Assembly (NCBI GenBank): GCA_020444765.1
Contig: JAGRHW010000181.1
Location: forward strand, 1-7,115
DNA length: 7,115 nt
Reading direction: 5' to 3'
DNA from: Gammaproteobacteria bacterium
GTDB lineage: Bacteria > Pseudomonadota > Gammaproteobacteria > Granulosicoccales > Granulosicoccaceae
In this document: positions 5,451-7,115 of the stretch, piece after piece
How the letters are laid out: each line of letters starts with the position of its first letter
Numbering within the stretch: the first letter of the stretch is position 1
Notes under the pieces: model-generated
The model's input: the letters and a program-made list of their open reading frames with translations, nothing else
Databases searched by the model: none
Told to the model about the DNA's origin: nothing
Position numbers and translations under genes: made by a program

Positions 5451-7115
5451 CTAGAACTCGAAACGTACACCGACCTTGAACCAGTTCTGGGTCAGGCGAT
5501 CCTGACCGAGCCGGGTTTCGTAAAAGACAAACGCGGACCGGCCATTCCGGAATACCGCCGAACCGCCAAGCCCGAGATTAAGGTAATCAGTGTCGACGTT
5601 TTCGCTGTCGATGGCAAACAGATTTTTCTCCGGATCATAACGGAAGCTGGCCTCGACTTCCCGTGCCGAATCGCTGAAGCGGTGCTCCAGCTCGAGGCGC
5701 GCCTGCGGCAGGTAAACGCCGCCGGCCGTGCTGATCGCCCGCGAGACATGACCGCCCAGCACGATGCTGCTGGAGTCGATGCTCTGACTGCGTACCGACA
5801 ACACCGAACCGAAGCCGGGCGATTGCGGATCGCTGGCGCTTTCATCGTAAGCGTCGACATCCACCGAGCTGAAGGACAAGCGGCCATACGGGCCGTAAGT
5901 CCAGCTGCCGCTGGCATACTCCAGGCCCGCCCCCAGGCTCAGAGCAAACTCCGTGGCATCCGGCTTGCCTCTGGCGAATTGCGCGGCTTCACCGTCAAGA
6001 TTGATACGCCGTTCGATATCGAACTTGCTCGAACCGTAGTGCAGGATCGCATCGACATAGATATCGTCTTCGTCATACCAGGTCGCGAAAGCTGACAGCG
6101 AGGTTGACTTCAGCTCGATACCGCCGCCCTCACTCGAATAATCACCCTGATGACGGGTGACGCCGAGCGAACCGCCGACCACGACCGAGTCATTGATCCG
6201 GTAATCCACGCCGGCGGTCACTGACTGGTTGTCGAAATCGAGCCCCATTTCCCGGTCGGAGCGGTCCAGCTTGCCCACCGAAACCGTACCGTTGACAAAG
6301 GCGCCGAAACGGCTCGGCTCGCCCTCATCGTCACCCGCACCTCCTCCGTTGACCGCATCAAGTATGGCGTTGCTGACATAGCCCGGAATGGTCTGACCGT
6401 ATAACTGCAACTCCAGACCGCTCAGGTCGAAACCATGACTGCCCAGACGAATCGCATTGATGCGCGACTGTACATTGGTCACCTGTAAATCAGCGGTATC
6501 GAGCGACAAGGTACCGATTGCGAAAACCTCTTCCGGCTGCAAACGGTTCAGACCCGACTTGATATCCCCGGCAGTCCCGGCCTGCAGTTTATCGCAGGTA
6601 GCCAGCAGATCCGCCTCGGCCGCGCTGCGTTCGGTCTTGTTTTCCAGCGCCAGACAGGCTTTGTCCAGCGCCCCGCCGACCGCCCGCTGATTGGGCGTCA
6701 GATCGGCCGTGCCGGCAAAACCGGCGTTGACGGTAAACCTGACCGTATTCGGCGTATCATCATCGGCACGCGACGCGACCGACTGCTCGCCCACCGTGGC
6801 GATCACGGTAATCACGCCACCCTCGAGAATTTCCAGGCTGTTGCGTGCCAGTCCGGCATCGTCCGAGCGGGTTACCTGGCCGTCGATCAGACGGCCTGCA
6901 CCGGCCGGTTCGACGCGCCAGCTGACATCGCGGGCAGCGGCCAGATCCCCCTGCTCCTTGACGGAAAGGACAAACGGCTCAAGCATGTCCCCGGGGAAAC
7001 CGCTCTGCTGATCGCCTGAAATAATCTCCAGCAGCGCCGGAAAATCCTCCGTCATTTCGTCCTCGATGGAAATTGTGGCGCTGGCGATCGAACCGAGGGT
7101 TGCACCGCCGGACGG
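5451..7115 (-). CDS. autotransporter with Calx-beta and Ig-like domains, 3' part
   Basis: The reading frame stays open to the right edge, so this is the C-terminal 554 codons of a larger surface protein; the ATG at 7055 is internal. The first residues in view (GGATLGSIASATISIEDE) look like the last strands of a Calx-beta repeat. Then comes an Ig-like domain (about 7028-6720; ISGDQQSGFPGD to VRFTVNAG). A linker starts with LTPNQRAVGGALDKAC (about 6700-6320), is probably helical, and contains two cysteines 20 residues apart. The last roughly 285 residues (6311-5454) alternate polar and aromatic residues as an outer-membrane beta-barrel. They end in WFKVGVRFEF, whose terminal Phe is the usual BAM recognition signal. 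A Gly/Asp-rich hinge (GGGAGDDEGE) precedes the barrel. The passenger is presumably exposed or released by type Va secretion; its role, perhaps adhesion, is unknown. Confidence 0.88.
   Translation of the reverse strand, partial: PSGGATLGSIASATISIEDEMTEDFPALLEIISGDQQSGFPGDMLEPFVLSVKEQGDLAAARDVSWRVEPAGAGRLIDGQVTRSDDAGLARNSLEILEGGVITVIATVGEQSVASRADDDTPNTVRFTVNAGFAGTADLTPNQRAVGGALDKACLALENKTERSAAEADLLATCDKLQAGTAGDIKSGLNRLQPEEVFAIGTLSLDTADLQVTNVQSRINAIRLGSHGFDLSGLELQLYGQTIPGYVSNAILDAVNGGGAGDDEGEPSRFGAFVNGTVSVGKLDRSDREMGLDFDNQSVTAGVDYRINDSVVVGGSLGVTRHQGDYSSEGGGIELKSTSLSAFATWYDEDDIYVDAILHYGSSKFDIERRINLDGEAAQFARGKPDATEFALSLGAGLEYASGSWTYGPYGRLSFSSVDVDAYDESASDPQSPGFGSVLSVRSQSIDSSSIVLGGHVSRAISTAGGVYLPQARLELEHRFSDSAREVEASFRYDPEKNLFAIDSENVDTDYLNLGLGGSAVFRNGRSAFVFYETRLGQDRLTQNWFKVGVRFEF

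Noticed and set aside
7053..7055. ATG at 7055 as the start of the autotransporter gene
   Set aside because: The frame is open upstream to the window edge with Calx-beta-like sequence, no signal peptide follows the ATG, and no ribosome binding site precedes it.

Overview
The window looks like an ordinary chromosomal segment of a moderately GC-rich proteobacterium. A gammaproteobacterium is most likely, because the exporter and its regulator read as close relatives of Escherichia coli ArgO and ArgP and there is a Gram-negative outer-membrane autotransporter. The genus cannot be read from the sequence. No tRNA, rRNA, CRISPR array, insertion sequence or phage gene was seen.

Layout. Bases 1-180 are non-coding and hold two 67-bp direct repeats, each around a 20-bp palindrome of the form ATTCCC-N8-GGGAAT, with a further hairpin between them. 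Bases 181-360 hold a possible promoter and a leader of about 120 nt with good stem-forming potential. The leader precedes a GNAT acetyltransferase gene (361-858, +). Convergent to it are a type I phosphodiesterase/alkaline-phosphatase-superfamily hydrolase (878-2068, -) and a PaaI-type hotdog thioesterase (2058-2534, -). These two overlap and are probably translated together. Upstream of them on the same strand, past a probable terminator, lies an ArgO/LysE basic amino-acid exporter (2597-3217, -). It is divergent from an ArgP/LysG-type LysR regulator (3310-4206, +) across a 92-bp AT-rich regulatory region rich in dyads. The regulator converges with an M24B Xaa-Pro-type metallopeptidase (4213-5433, -). 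That gene sits 17 bp downstream of the 3' part of a large autotransporter gene (5451 to the right edge, -), which shows the end of a Calx-beta repeat, an Ig-like domain, a linker and an outer-membrane beta-barrel.

How the genes work together. The clearest unit is exporter plus regulator: the LysR protein is expected to sense basic amino acids and activate the divergent exporter gene, relieving toxic arginine or lysine build-up, for example after peptide uptake. The thioesterase and phosphodiesterase form a two-gene housekeeping-type unit with unknown substrates. The peptidase and autotransporter may share a transcript, but nothing in the sequence shows a functional link.

I did not find a convincing undescribed system. 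The points most worth a second look are the structured GNAT leader, the GNAT protein with changed cofactor-loop and general-acid residues, the possibly leaderless regulator mRNA whose start is overlapped by a LysR-type dyad, the paired repeats whose stem shifts register between copies, and the autotransporter/peptidase pairing.
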